DNA of 64,000 nucleotides from Enemella evansiae (GCA_017255395.1 JAFKDC010000012.1:88643-152642), one strand, 5' to 3'. Positions 48,170 through 57,082 are shown, numbered from the stretch's first letter. Numbers and translations: made by a program. The notes: generated by a model not told the origin, from the letters alone.

Positions 48170-49383
48170 GAGACGGCGCGCAGGGCCTTGGCTTCGGGGT
48201 CGTGCTCGACCGTCTTGGCGATGTCCTTGGTCCAGGCCGAGACGGCGGGCACCCGCGAGCGGTCGATGCGGTGGGCGTATTTCTTCGCCACGTCGACGAC
48301 TTCGGACAGCAGGCCCTCGGCCAGCGTGGTCGGGTTCAGACCCAGCGCGAGGAACTGGTCGTTGTTCACGATCAGGTCGTTCTCGGGCGCTTCCTTGCGG
48401 GGGTTCGGCAGGTTGCGGACCTCTGCCCCGGTGAGTTTTGCCACCAGCGCGGCAAGGTCGCGGACGCGGTGGGTTTCGGTCATCTGGTTGAAGATCTTCA
48501 CCCGGTCGCCCTGCTGCGGCGCGTCACCCAGCGCCAGTTCGACGCAGCGCACCGAATCCTGGATGTGGATGAAGGCGCGGGTCTGTCCGCCGGTGCCGTG
48601 CACGGTCAGCGGATAGCCGATGGCGGCCTGGATGAGGAAGCGGTTCAGCACGGTGCCGTAATCGCCGTCGTAGTCGAAGCGGTTGATCAACTGCTCGTGG
48701 CGGCGGGTCTGGTCGGTGTGGGTGCCCCAGACGATGCCCTGATGCAGGTCCGTGATCCGCAGGCCGTCGTTCTGGGCGTAGAACTGGAAGAGGATCTGAT
48801 CGAGCGACTTGGTCATGTGGTAGACCGAGCCGGGCTTCGTCGGGTAAAGGATCTGCTGCTCTTTCGGGCCTGTGGGCGTGTCGATCTGCACGTCGAGGTA
48901 GCCCTCGGGGATCGGCGCGCCGACCGAGGAATAGCCGTAGACGCCCATGGTGCCGAGGTGGATCAGATGCGCCTCGGGCGCGGCTTCGACCATCGCGGCC
49001 AGCAGGTTGTGCGTGGCGTTGGTGTTGTTGTTGACGGTATAGACCTTGTGGCGGTCGGTCTTCATCGAGTAGGGCGCGGCGCGCTGCTCGGCGAAGTGGA
49101 TGATCGCGTCGGGCGCGTGATCGGTCAACCAGGCCTTGAGGCGCTCGTATTCCTTTGCGAGGTCGAGCAGGTGGAAGCGGATGGTTTCGCCGGAGGTCTG
49201 CTTCCAGATGCGGCAGCGTTCCTGGATCGAATCCATCGGCGTCAGGGACTGTACGCCCAGTTCGGTGTCGATCCAGCGGCGCGAGAGGTTGTCGAGGATA
49301 TGGACCTCATGGCCCGCGTTCGAGAGGTGGAGGGCGGTGGGCCAGCCGACGAAGCCGTCGCCGCCGAGGATCGCGATGCGCAT
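48166..49383 (-). CDS. sqdB: UDP-sulfoquinovose synthase
   Basis: A 405-residue SQD1/SqdB enzyme that converts UDP-glucose and sulfite to UDP-sulfoquinovose for sulfolipid, a phosphate-free membrane lipid. Motifs: GGDGFVGWPTALHL (NAD binding), HLGTMGVYGY with the active-site Thr, and YHMTKSLDQ with the Tyr and Lys of the catalytic triad. The start at 49383 gives MRIAILGGDGF, with AGGA seven bases upstream. It is the first gene of the operon. Confidence 0.93.
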   Translation of the reverse strand: MRIAILGGDGFVGWPTALHLSNAGHEVHILDNLSRRWIDTELGVQSLTPMDSIQERCRIWKQTSGETIRFHLLDLAKEYERLKAWLTDHAPDAIIHFAEQRAAPYSMKTDRHKVYTVNNNTNATHNLLAAMVEAAPEAHLIHLGTMGVYGYSSVGAPIPEGYLDVQIDTPTGPKEQQILYPTKPGSVYHMTKSLDQILFQFYAQNDGLRITDLHQGIVWGTHTDQTRRHEQLINRFDYDGDYGTVLNRFLIQAAIGYPLTVHGTGGQTRAFIHIQDSVRCVELALGDAPQQGDRVKIFNQMTETHRVRDLAALVAKLTGAEVRNLPNPRKEAPENDLIVNNDQFLALGLNPTTLAEGLLSEVVDVAKKYAHRIDRSRVPAVSAWTKDIAKTVEHDPEAKALRAVS

Positions 49384-49518
49384 GGGGGTATCCTGTCCTG
49401 ATGGTCTTCTCTGGAAGCGCGGTAGGCGCTTTCGGGTTCCCTGTAAAATGAAGGTTTTGCAAAGATTGATACAAGAGGTTTCGGGCAAATTGGCAGAAAT
49501 CAGCCGTCTTTTTCGTCA

Positions 49519-49548
49519 TTGATCCGAAATTGATACATATGTTGATCC
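49519..49548. promoter_or_regulatory. Three direct heptamers upstream of sqdB
   Basis: TTGATCC (49519-49525), TTGATAC (49530-49536) and TTGATCC (49542-49548) lie 11 and 12 bases apart; a fourth, TTGATAC, is at 49466-49472. The 11-base period matches the way OmpR/PhoB-type response regulators bind. The sequence is not the Pho-box CTGTCAT, so a different regulator is likely. The array is 136-165 bases before the sqdB start. Confidence 0.45.
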
Positions 49549-49569
49549 CGATTTCACGGGGGTGTGGGA

Positions 49570-49792
49570 AATCCCGTGGACGGGATTGGCTCATTCCATG
49601 GATGGAATGAGGGCGCTTGCAGAGGCGACTGGCGACGACCGCGTTGTGTGGATCGGCGCACCGCGACAGACATCCCGTGGACGGGATGTGCCAATTCCAT
49701 GGATGGAATTGGCGGCGTGGGGCGGGTGTGCCGGTTTGATCGGGGGCCGGGCATCCCGTGGACGGGATGCATCAATTCCATGGATGGAATTG
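49570..49792. repeat. Three copies of the paired palindrome
   Basis: Three pairs, each a CGTGGACG-centred palindrome followed 1-2 bases later by a CATGGATG-centred one. Copy 1: AATCCCGT/ACGGGATT (49570-49587) and CTCATTCCAT/ATGGAATGAG (49590-49611). Copy 2: ACATCCCGT/ACGGGATGT (49670-49689) and CCAATTCCAT/ATGGAATTGG (49691-49712). Copy 3: GCATCCCGT/ACGGGATGC (49751-49770) and CAATTCCAT/ATGGAATTG (49773-49792). Outer bases change in step on both arms. Copies lie 100 and 81 bases apart, just 3' of the gene ending at 49795 and in the sqdB upstream region. Confidence 0.92.
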
Positions 49793-49794
49793 GA

Positions 49795-50025
49795 TCAACG
49801 CAGGATGCGGACCGGCTCTGCGTTGCAGAAGATCACGGTCTGCCCGCCATTCTGCACCGCACGGAACCCCCGTCTGTTCAGCTCCATCAGGAAGCGGTCA
49901 CGGCCGACGATGCGCTCGATATCCCGGGTCTTGCGCCGGATCACACCGCCTTCCGAGACTGCGCGGGCGGAGAAGACCGTGCGCAGCCAGTCGTCGGGTC
50001 GGATATGATCGGGAACACCTGCCAT
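49795..50025 (-). CDS. Small protein of unknown function
   Basis: A 76-residue basic protein: MAGVPDHIRPDDWLRTVFSA, then VIRRKTRDIERIVGRDRFLM and RGFRAVQNGGQTVIFCN. It is a small alpha/beta protein of a type that I recall often being mislabelled as phosphoribosylanthranilate isomerase in this group; it is far too short for that enzyme. The palindrome array begins two bases past its stop. The start is supported only by length and composition. Confidence 0.6.
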   Translation of the reverse strand: MAGVPDHIRPDDWLRTVFSARAVSEGGVIRRKTRDIERIVGRDRFLMELNRRGFRAVQNGGQTVIFCNAEPVRILR

Positions 50026-50071
50026 GGCCGATCTTTGCCATGGCTTGGTTAATCCTTCCCTAACATCGCTC

Positions 50072-51088
50072 TCAGCTTTTGCGGCGGCGGCCCCGGCGTT
50101 CGCGCTGCGGGCCGTCGTCGTCGCCGGTGCCGTCGCTGTCCGAGGAAAACCCGCCGAGCGCCTCGGCGATCTGGTCCAGCGTCGGGCGCGGTCCCTTGGG
50201 ACGTGTCTCCAGCGCCTCGCGCATGGCCTTGAGGTGCACCGGCATCGTGCCGCAGCAGCCGCCGATGATCCGCGCGCCCGCGTCCCGTGCCAGGCAGGCG
50301 TAATCGGCCATCAGTTCCGGCGTCCCGTCGTAATGGATGTGGCCGTCGACGTATTTGGGGATGCCCGCATTACCCTTGGCGATCACCGGGCGTTCGGTGC
50401 CCTGCGCGACGAAGCCCAGAACCGTGCGCAACAGGTCCGACGCGCCGACGCCGCAGTTCGCGCCGAAGGCGATGGGCGGATTGCCCAGCCCCTCGACCAT
50501 CCTGACCATGTCGGCCGAGGTCACGCCCATCATCGTGCGCCCGGCGGTGTCGAAGCTCATGGTGCCGCACCAGGGCGCGCCCACATTGGCAAAGGCCTCG
50601 GCGGCGGCGCGGTATTCCTCGGGGGCCGAGATCGTCTCGACCCAGAGCACGTCGGCGCCGCCGTCCATCAGGCCCTTCGCGGTCTCTTCGAACATCGCCA
50701 CGGCGCTTTCGTGCGAGAGCGTGCCCGCGGCGCCCATGATCTCTCCGGTCGGGCCGACGGAGCCCGCGACGATCACCTTGCGGCCCGCGGCATCGGCGAC
50801 CTCGCGGCCCAGTTCGGCGGAGAGCTTCGACAGGTCATAGGCGCGACTGGCGGCATCGTGCAGCTTCAGCCGCGAGGCATTGGCGCCGAAGGAATTGGTC
50901 AGGAAGATGTCCGAGCCGGCCTCGACCGCGCCGCGATAGAGCGCGCGGATCTTGTCGGGTTCCTGCTCGTTCCAGAATTCTGGCGCGTCACCCGAGGACA
51001 GCCCCATATTGAAGAGGTTCGTTCCGGTGGCGCCATCGGCCAGCAGCCAGTCGCGCGTCGATAGCAGATCGGTCAGTGCGTCGGTCAT
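50072..51088 (-). CDS. bmt: Homocysteine S-methyltransferase, betaine-homocysteine type
   Basis: A 338-residue zinc methyltransferase. The zinc ligands are in FGANCGVG and GGCCGTMP. The N-terminal LADGATGTNLFNMGL is conserved in the Bmt/homocysteine methyltransferase family. In this group such enzymes use glycine betaine to make methionine. GGGAGGAAAG lies before the ATG at 51088, and a hairpin (51115-51138) lies upstream. A C-terminal Asp/Gly/Arg tail is unstructured. Cobalamin-binding domains are absent. Confidence 0.78.
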   Translation of the reverse strand: MTDALTDLLSTRDWLLADGATGTNLFNMGLSSGDAPEFWNEQEPDKIRALYRGAVEAGSDIFLTNSFGANASRLKLHDAASRAYDLSKLSAELGREVADAAGRKVIVAGSVGPTGEIMGAAGTLSHESAVAMFEETAKGLMDGGADVLWVETISAPEEYRAAAEAFANVGAPWCGTMSFDTAGRTMMGVTSADMVRMVEGLGNPPIAFGANCGVGASDLLRTVLGFVAQGTERPVIAKGNAGIPKYVDGHIHYDGTPELMADYACLARDAGARIIGGCCGTMPVHLKAMREALETRPKGPRPTLDQIAEALGGFSSDSDGTGDDDGPQRERRGRRRKS

Positions 51089-51114
51089 GAAGTAGGCCCT
51101 CTTTCCTCCCGGTG

Positions 51115-51138
51115 CCGCAGGCGATAGCCGCTCTGCGG
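51115..51138 (-). promoter_or_regulatory. Leader hairpin before the bmt-like gene
   Basis: CCGCAG (51115-51120) + GCG pair with CGC + CTGCGG (51133-51138), with one bulged base and a five-base loop. On the minus strand it sits just upstream of GGGAGGAAAG and could affect translation. It does not match a SAM or SAH riboswitch consensus that I know. Confidence 0.3.
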
Positions 51139-51161
51139 GTTCGGTGCAAATCGAATGCGGT

Positions 51162-51485
51162 TCAGTCCGCGTCCTGCGCGCCAACGTCGTCTCCGTCGGC
51201 GTCGCCATCGTCGTCCTCTGCGATCTGGTAGGCGCGGGTCATACCCTGCGTCAGGCGGCCCCAGTCCGAATCCTCGGTGCGCAGCCGGTGGGCTTCCAGC
51301 GCGGGGCGGCCAAGGAAGCGTTCCGACACCGCGAAGCGCCCGGGGTCCGAGACGCTTTCCATCACGTCGAAGGACAGGCAGCCGGGTTCGGCGCGGGTCA
51401 GGGCGATGTGCTCGGGCAGGGCGGCGCGGACCTCTTCGAGCCGGTCCAGCGGGACGGTCAGGTATCCGGTCAGGGTTACGGCCAT
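51162..51485 (-). CDS. Antibiotic-biosynthesis-monooxygenase-like small protein
   Basis: A 107-residue ferredoxin-like fold protein: MAVTLTGYLTVPLDRLEEVR, TRAEPGCLSFDVMESVSDPG and FAVSERFLGRPALEAHR, typical of ABM/YgiN-like proteins. The end is an acidic Asp-rich tail (EDDDGDADGDDVGAQDAD). The start at 51485 is chosen because the preceding seven codons lack support. The role may be quinone or small-molecule oxidation. Confidence 0.7.
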   Translation of the reverse strand: MAVTLTGYLTVPLDRLEEVRAALPEHIALTRAEPGCLSFDVMESVSDPGRFAVSERFLGRPALEAHRLRTEDSDWGRLTQGMTRAYQIAEDDDGDADGDDVGAQDAD

Positions 51486-51490
51486 GGCGT

Positions 51491-52123
51491 TTACTCCAGT
51501 ACCCATTCGGGCAGGGCGTCTGTCCGCCCCAGCACGGCAGAGATCGCGTAAGCGCTGCCGCGCAGGATGTTCAGGCCCCAGGCGGCGGTCTCGCGCAGCC
51601 GGTCGCGGGTCCAGTCATGGGCGCCGGTGTCGCCGCGCGGCGCGGCGCAGACCGGAGAGGGGCGGCCCGCCACCAGAAACGACGCGGCCCCGCGCAGGGC
51701 GTGATAGGGTTCGGTCACCACCCGGATGGTGGCGTCTTCGGGCAGCATGGGCAAGGAAAAGAGGGCGTTCTGAAGCGTGGACTGAGAGCGGCCCTCCCAC
51801 GACACCGCGCGTTCCGGCACGCCGTGGTCCATGGCGTGCCGGGCCATGGTCTCGCCGATGGTGGTGCCGCCCACGACGCCGCCGCCGCTGAGATGAACCG
51901 CCGAGACAAGCCCGCGCCGGTAGAGCTCTGCGCCCGCCTCGGTGCGGGTCGCGCTGTCGGGCGACAGGGTGCCGTCCTTTCGGATGCCCGCGCCCAGCAC
52001 CAGCGCCACGTCGCGCGCCCCGGTGACAGAGGCGCAGGAGGGCACCACGAAGGCCGATCCAAAGCCCAGCACCGCGCAGAGCAGCACATAGGCGAGGCAG
52101 AGTCGCAGCAGGAGCAGGATCAC
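51491..52123 (-). CDS. YdcF/DUF218-family membrane-anchored protein
   Basis: A 210-residue protein with an N-terminal helix ([20 protein letters not shown]) and the DUF218 core: [36 protein letters not shown]. Members such as SanA/YdcF work on envelope integrity. It probably starts at a GTG at 52123, overlapping the guaA stop (GTGA). The neighbouring monooxygenase-like gene begins six bases downstream of its stop. Confidence 0.75.
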   Translation of the reverse strand: MILLLLRLCLAYVLLCAVLGFGSAFVVPSCASVTGARDVALVLGAGIRKDGTLSPDSATRTEAGAELYRRGLVSAVHLSGGGVVGGTTIGETMARHAMDHGVPERAVSWEGRSQSTLQNALFSLPMLPEDATIRVVTEPYHALRGAASFLVAGRPSPVCAAPRGDTGAHDWTRDRLRETAAWGLNILRGSAYAISAVLGRTDALPEWVLE

Positions 52124-53682
52124 TCCCACTCGATGGTGCCCGGAGGCTTCGAGGTCACGTCGTAGGTCACGCGGTTGATGCCCTTGACCTCGTTGATGAT
52201 CCGCGTTGCGGTCTCGCCAAGGAAGTCGTGGCTGAAGGGGTAGTAATCCGCCGTCATGCCGTCGACAGAGGTCACCGCGCGCAGTGCGCAAGCGTAGTCG
52301 TAGGTGCGTCCGTCGCCCATGACGCCCACGGTGCGGACGGGCAGGATCGCCACGAAGGCCTGCCAGATCTCGTCGTAGAGACCGTGCTTGCGGATCTGGT
52401 CGATGTAGACCGCGTCGGCCTTGCGCAGGATCTCCAGCTTTTCACGGGTGATCTCGCCGGGGCAGCGGATCGCCAGACCCGGTCCGGGGAAGGGGTGGCG
52501 CCCGATGAAGCTGGAGGGAAGGCCCAGTTCGTGCCCCAGCGCGCGGACCTCGTCCTTGAAAAGCTCGCGCAGCGGTTCGACCAGCTTGAGACCCATCTTT
52601 TCGGGCAGGCCGCCGACATTGTGGTGGCTCTTGATCGTCACGGACGGGCCGCCGGAGAAGCTGACCGACTCGATCACGTCCGGGTAGAGCGTCCCCTGCG
52701 CGAGGAACTGCGCGCCCTCGATCTGGTCGGCGTATTTCTGGAAGACGTCGATGAAGAGCCGCCCGATGATCTTGCGCTTGGTTTCGGGGTCGCTGACGCC
52801 GTCGAGTTCGCCGAGGAACAGCTCTTGCTCTTCGGCGTGGATGACGCGCAGGTTCATGTGGTCGCGGAACATGCCCACGACTTCCTCGGCCTCGTTCAGG
52901 CGCAAAAGACCGTGGTCGACGAAGACGCAGGTCAGCTGGTCGCCCACCGCCTCGTGCAGCAGCGCCGCCGCAACCGAGGAATCGACGCCGCCGGAGAGCG
53001 CGCAGATGACCTTGGCGTCGCCGACCTGCGCGCGGATCTTGGCGATGGCCTCTTCGCGGTAGGCGCCCATGGTCCAGTCGCCCTTGAAGCCCGCCATGCG
53101 CACGAAGTTCTCATAGAGCGTCGCGCCATTGGGCGTGTGATGCACCTCGGGGTGGAACTGCACGGCAAAGAAGCGGCGGTCGAGATCGGCGGTTATGGCG
53201 AAAGGGGCACCGGGCGAGGTGCCGTAGACCGCAAAGCCCGGCGCGATTTCCGAGACATGGTCGCCGTGGCTCATCCAGACCTGCTCGCGGCCCGAGCCGT
53301 CGAGGAACCAGCCGGTCAGAAGCTCGATCCGGTCTTCGGAAGGCACGACATAGGCGCGGCCGAATTCCGAGGTGCCTTCGCCCGCGACGACGCGGCCGCC
53401 GAGGTCCTGCATCATGACCTGCTGGCCGTAGCAGATCCCGAGGATCGGTACGCCGAGATCGTAGACCGCCTGCGGCGGGCGCGGACTGCCCTCGCGGGTG
53501 ACGCTGTCGGGCCCGCCCGAGAAGATCACGGCCTTGGGCGCGAAATCCGCGAGAAAGGCGTCGGTGACGTTCTGGTAGGGGTGGATTTCGCAGTAGACGT
53601 TCAGCTCGCGCAGGCGGCGCGCGATCAGCTGCGTTACCTGAGAGCCGAAGTCGATGATCAGAAGGCGGTCATGCTGGGTCAT
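52120..53682 (-). CDS. guaA: GMP synthase (glutamine-hydrolysing)
   Basis: A 520-residue two-domain enzyme that converts XMP to GMP. The N-terminal class I amidotransferase has the nucleophile in GICYGQQVM and the catalytic HxE in [10 protein letters not shown]. The ATP pyrophosphatase domain has the PP-loop LSGGVDSSV, and the dimerisation domain ends with GTIEWE. The length is typical. It diverges in direction from nothing close upstream; 136 bases separate it from the next minus-strand gene. Confidence 0.96.
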   Translation of the reverse strand: MTQHDRLLIIDFGSQVTQLIARRLRELNVYCEIHPYQNVTDAFLADFAPKAVIFSGGPDSVTREGSPRPPQAVYDLGVPILGICYGQQVMMQDLGGRVVAGEGTSEFGRAYVVPSEDRIELLTGWFLDGSGREQVWMSHGDHVSEIAPGFAVYGTSPGAPFAITADLDRRFFAVQFHPEVHHTPNGATLYENFVRMAGFKGDWTMGAYREEAIAKIRAQVGDAKVICALSGGVDSSVAAALLHEAVGDQLTCVFVDHGLLRLNEAEEVVGMFRDHMNLRVIHAEEQELFLGELDGVSDPETKRKIIGRLFIDVFQKYADQIEGAQFLAQGTLYPDVIESVSFSGGPSVTIKSHHNVGGLPEKMGLKLVEPLRELFKDEVRALGHELGLPSSFIGRHPFPGPGLAIRCPGEITREKLEILRKADAVYIDQIRKHGLYDEIWQAFVAILPVRTVGVMGDGRTYDYACALRAVTSVDGMTADYYPFSHDFLGETATRIINEVKGINRVTYDVTSKPPGTIEWE

Positions 53683-53818
53683 GCTGGCGGAATAGGCCCA
53701 GCGGCGGGACTGCGCAAGAGGCGACGGCGCAGGCCCGCCGTTACGGCAGGGGAGACAGGCGACGGCGGCGGCCGTGTGCCGCCGGTGGGTGGGCTGTTGC
53801 CCGGGGTGGCGCGGGATG

Positions 53819-54082
53819 TCAGTGGGTGGGCGCCGCGGCCCTGCCCGCCAGCGCGTCGGCCCTGCGCTGCGCCGTGACGGTGCGGCGGATGGCGCGGTCG
53901 TGTTGGCGCTGGCGATGGCCGATGTACCACCCGCCGACGATCCAGATCAGGACGCAGGCGGCGATGGAGATGCCGAAAATGAAAGCGCCGGCAAGGAAGC
54001 CCATCAGGGCCACGGCGATCCCGGCGGCGAGCACGGCGTAGAGGGCCCATTTGCCGGCGGGTTTCTTGTAGAAGGCGGTCAT
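53819..54082 (-). CDS. Small membrane protein of unknown function
   Basis: An 87-residue protein with two transmembrane helices (about 13-35 and 38-58) and a basic tail ([20 protein letters not shown]). AAAGGAG precedes its ATG at 54082, which is convincing. The palindrome array starts 80 bases upstream of it. No family recognised. Confidence 0.62.
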   Translation of the reverse strand: MTAFYKKPAGKWALYAVLAAGIAVALMGFLAGAFIFGISIAACVLIWIVGGWYIGHRQRQHDRAIRRTVTAQRRADALAGRAAAPTH

Positions 54083-54161
54083 GATCCTGTCTCCTTTCAG
54101 GCAAAACACGCCCGGTGCGGTGCAGGTTCCGAGGCTTCTGCGGTGTGCGGCAGGCGGAGGG

Positions 54162-54512
54162 GCATCCCGTGGACGGGATGCGACAAATCCATGGATGGAT
54201 TTGGGCGCGGCGCGGTGTGGCGGGTTCGGCGGTGTTGCGGGGTGTGAGGCTTGGCTGATGGGGGGCATCCCGTGGACGGGATGCGACAAATCCATGGATG
54301 GATTTGGGCGCGGCGCGGTGTGGCGGGTTCGGCGGTGCTGCGGGGTGTGAGGCGTGGCTGATGGGGGGCATCCCGTGGACGGGATGCGGGAAATCCATGG
54401 ATGGATTTGGGCGCGGCGCGGTATGGCGGGTTCGGCGGTGTTGCGGGGTGTGAGGCGTGGCTGATGGGGGGCATCCCGTGGACGGGATGCGGGAAATCCA
54501 TGGATGGATTTC
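54162..54512. repeat. Four paired palindromes in a 103-base tandem array
   Basis: Each unit is GCATCCCGTGGACGGGATGC, two or so spacer bases, then an AAATCCATGGATGGATTT palindrome, followed by a nearly identical 61-base G-rich spacer. Units start at 54162, 54265, 54368 and 54471, exactly 103 bases apart. The base just outside the second palindrome is C...G in units 1-2, mismatched G...G in unit 3 and G...C in unit 4, an apparent compensatory change. The array fills the 482-base gap 54083-54564 between two minus-strand genes. Confidence 0.95.
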
Positions 54513-54564
54513 TGTGCTGTCGCCGGAGCCGGGGCGCGCGCCCGTCTGGCCCGGGCGGTGCCGC

Positions 54565-55236
54565 TTAGCCCATGCCCGATCCGCCATTGCCGCGGCGGCG
54601 GGCGCGGGCATTGTCCCGGCGCCAGCTCCAGTAGGCCATGCCCGACCACCACAGGATGTAGAGGCCGCCCACGGCGATCACCACCCAGCCGGGCAGCGGC
54701 CCGACGGCGGAGCGGTCCAGCGCCTGCCCCCAGGTCTCGACCGGGGTCGGGTGGACAGCGACCTTGCCGGCAAAGGCCACGGTCTGGATCAGCAGGATCC
54801 ACAGGTAGTTGCGCCGGATGCGGCGCCCCATCGCCGAGGCGAAGCTGACGTGGTACTCGGGGCGCAGGTAGTCCTTTGCCAGCACCTCCTGCCAGTTTTC
54901 CTCGAGGTGAAGGTCGCCCTCCAGCAGCATGGGCGCGTAGAAATGCGTTTCCATCCAGCGGCAGCGCGCGCGCCAGACGTTGAAATAGCGGTAGCGCCGG
55001 GCTTCGAGTACCAGAAAGAAGACGATCAGCACGCCGACCAGCACAAGCGGCAGCGGCGAGGCCTCGGGCGAGGCGAAGGAGATCGACAGCGCCACGCCCA
55101 GCGTGACCACAGACCAGTTGGTCGTGGTATCCAGCCGCGTGCGCCAGATCGTGCTGCGATAGACCTCGCCACGGTACAGATGCGCCACGGCGCCGATTTC
55201 CGCCGTGGTGAACCGTTCGCGTTCCTCTTCGGCCAC
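54565..55236 (-). CDS. DUF2270-like integral membrane protein
   Basis: A 223-residue protein: FTTAEIGAVAHLYRGEVYRS, then a helix at about 43-60, LVLVGVLIVFFLVLEARRYR, WRARCRWMETHFYAPML, and a C-terminal helix ending SGMAYWSWRR. This matches the DUF2270 pattern. It starts with GTG at 55236, with GGGAGGA eight bases upstream. It diverges from the methyltransferase gene. The function is unknown. Confidence 0.78.
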   Translation of the reverse strand: MAEEERERFTTAEIGAVAHLYRGEVYRSTIWRTRLDTTTNWSVVTLGVALSISFASPEASPLPLVLVGVLIVFFLVLEARRYRYFNVWRARCRWMETHFYAPMLLEGDLHLEENWQEVLAKDYLRPEYHVSFASAMGRRIRRNYLWILLIQTVAFAGKVAVHPTPVETWGQALDRSAVGPLPGWVVIAVGGLYILWWSGMAYWSWRRDNARARRRGNGGSGMG

Positions 55237-55424
55237 GGTCTGTCCTCCCTGTCGTCAGCCTAGCTGCCCGCCGTGGCCCTTGCCAAGTCGTGGCGGCCGT
55301 CCGGGATGTCGCTTTTGCCCCGCGCCTGCCGGAATTCGTCGATGCGCTTCGGGGCAGAGGCGCTAGAAACGGACAGCGGGGCGCCCCTGGGCGCCTCCGC
55401 CACGATTGAGCGAGGACGAGGGCC

Positions 55425-56969
55425 ATGGCAGAAGCAGCAGTGCGCAAACGGGGCAGGGGCGGCGGCGGTGCCGCGCGCCGGGCCGAGCGGACCTCGACCG
55501 CGGTCGAGACCGCGCGCTACATCGAGCGCAATATCGCCAACTTCGAGCAGCTGGACGAAGAGGCGCTGGCGCTGATCGAGGATCACGCCGAGCAGGTCCT
55601 GCAGGAGATCGGCGTCAATTTCGTCAACAATCCCGCCGCGCTGCAGCGGTGGCGCGACGCGGGCGCCGATGTCGAGGGGGAGCGGGTGCGCATCCCGCGC
55701 GGCCTTGCGCGTCAGCTATGCGCCACGGCCCCCGCGACCTTCACCCAGCACGCCCGCAACCCGGCGCGCAATGTCGAGATCGGCGGGCGCAACCTGGTTC
55801 TGGCACCGGTCTACGGCCCGCCCTTCGTGCGCGATCTCGATGGCGGGCGGCGCTATGCCACCATCGAGGATTTCCGCAAGTTCGTGAAGCTGGGGCAGAT
55901 GTCCAAGTGGCTGCACCATTCGGGCGGCACGGTCTGCGAGCCCACCGACATCCCGGTGTCCAAGCGCCACCTCGACATGCTGCACGCCCATATGACCCTG
56001 TCGGACAAGCCCTTCATGGGCTCGGTCACCGAACCCAGCCGGGCGCAGGACAGCGTCGACATGTGCGGGGTGCTGTTCGGGCAGGACTTCGTGCGCGACA
56101 ACACGGTGATGACCTCGCTCATCAACATCAACTCGCCGCTGACCTTCGACGACGTGATGATGGGCGCGCTGGAAGTCTATGCCGCGAACATGCAGGCCTG
56201 CATCGTCTCGCCCTTCATCGTCGGCGGCGCCATGGCGCCGGTCTCTGTCGCGGGGACGCTGGTTCAGGTGCTGGCCGAGGTGCTGGCGGGCGTGGCCTAT
56301 TCGCAGCTTGTGCGGCCCGGTGCGCCGGTGATCTTCGGCGCCTTCGTGACCTCGATCGACATGAACTCGGGCGCGCCGACCTTCGGCACCCCCGAGGCCA
56401 GCCAGATCACCTACGGCGCCGGGCAGCTGGCGCGGCGTCTGGGTTTGCCCTTCCGCTCGGCGGGGTCGTTCTGCGGATCGAAGCTGCCGGACGCGCAGGC
56501 CGCCTACGAGACCGCGAATTCGCTGAACATGGGCCTCTTGTCGGGCGTCAACTTCATGCTGCACGCATGCGGCTGGCTGGAAGGGGGCCTTGTTGCCTCT
56601 TTCGAGAAGTTCGTGATGGACGCCGACCAGCTTGGCGCGCTGCACAAGATGGCCGAGGGTGTGCGGGTCGATGCGGACTCGCTGGCGATGGATGCGATCC
56701 GCGAGGTCGGCCCGGGCGGCCACTACCTTGGCTGCGCGCACACGCAGGCGAACTTCAAGACTGCCTTCTGGCGCTCGGAGCTGCTGGACTACAAGCCTTT
56801 CGAGACATGGGCGGAAGACGGTGGCCGCGATACCGTCGTGCTTGCTCAGGCGCGGGTTGCGAAGCTTCTGGACAGCTACCAGCAGCCGGCCATGGACCCG
56901 GCCATCGCGGAGGCGCTTCAGGCCTATGTGGCAAAGCGCAAGGAAGAGCTTCCGGACGCCTTCGCCTGA
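55425..56969 (+). CDS. MttB-family (trimethylamine-methyltransferase-like) protein, non-pyrrolysine
   Basis: A 514-residue member of the MttB superfamily. It has no in-frame amber codon, so it is one of the non-pyrrolysine homologues; those studied elsewhere demethylate quaternary amines such as glycine betaine for a corrinoid protein. The core contains HHSGGTVCEPTDIPVSKRH, GAFVTSIDMNSGAPTFGTPE and HACGWLEGGLVAS. No corrinoid protein or methyltransferase partner is next to it here. Start at 55425 has ACGAGGG upstream. The substrate is unknown. Confidence 0.83.
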   Translation: MAEAAVRKRGRGGGGAARRAERTSTAVETARYIERNIANFEQLDEEALALIEDHAEQVLQEIGVNFVNNPAALQRWRDAGADVEGERVRIPRGLARQLCATAPATFTQHARNPARNVEIGGRNLVLAPVYGPPFVRDLDGGRRYATIEDFRKFVKLGQMSKWLHHSGGTVCEPTDIPVSKRHLDMLHAHMTLSDKPFMGSVTEPSRAQDSVDMCGVLFGQDFVRDNTVMTSLININSPLTFDDVMMGALEVYAANMQACIVSPFIVGGAMAPVSVAGTLVQVLAEVLAGVAYSQLVRPGAPVIFGAFVTSIDMNSGAPTFGTPEASQITYGAGQLARRLGLPFRSAGSFCGSKLPDAQAAYETANSLNMGLLSGVNFMLHACGWLEGGLVASFEKFVMDADQLGALHKMAEGVRVDADSLAMDAIREVGPGGHYLGCAHTQANFKTAFWRSELLDYKPFETWAEDGGRDTVVLAQARVAKLLDSYQQPAMDPAIAEALQAYVAKRKEELPDAFA

Positions 56970-57016
56970 CCCCTTGCCCGGGGCATTCGTCCCGGGCCGA
57001 CGGCCCGCGCCGGGTT

Positions 57017-57057
57017 GGACGGCCCGAGGCCGCGACCGGCGCGCGGGCGGGCCGTCC
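57017..57057. terminator. Possible hairpin between convergent genes
   Basis: GGACGGCCCG (57017-57026) and CGGGCCGTCC (57048-57057) form a perfect ten-pair stem with a 21-base loop between the MttB-family gene and the DUF6477-like gene. There is no T-tract. Confidence 0.35.
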
Positions 57058-57082
57058 CGCGCGGCATCCGGCTGTCCGGCCC

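Noticed and set aside
49795..50025. Phosphoribosylanthranilate isomerase
   Set aside because: The protein has 76 residues, about a third of that enzyme, and none of its barrel motifs.
51089..51161. A SAM or SAH riboswitch upstream of the bmt-like gene
   Set aside because: Only one simple hairpin is present; the conserved cores of the classes I know are absent.
54162..54512. A CRISPR array
   Set aside because: The period is 103 bases, spacers are nearly identical to one another, and no cas genes are present.
55425..56969. A pyrrolysine-containing MttB
   Set aside because: The frame contains no in-frame TAG at all; it runs uninterrupted to its TGA stop.
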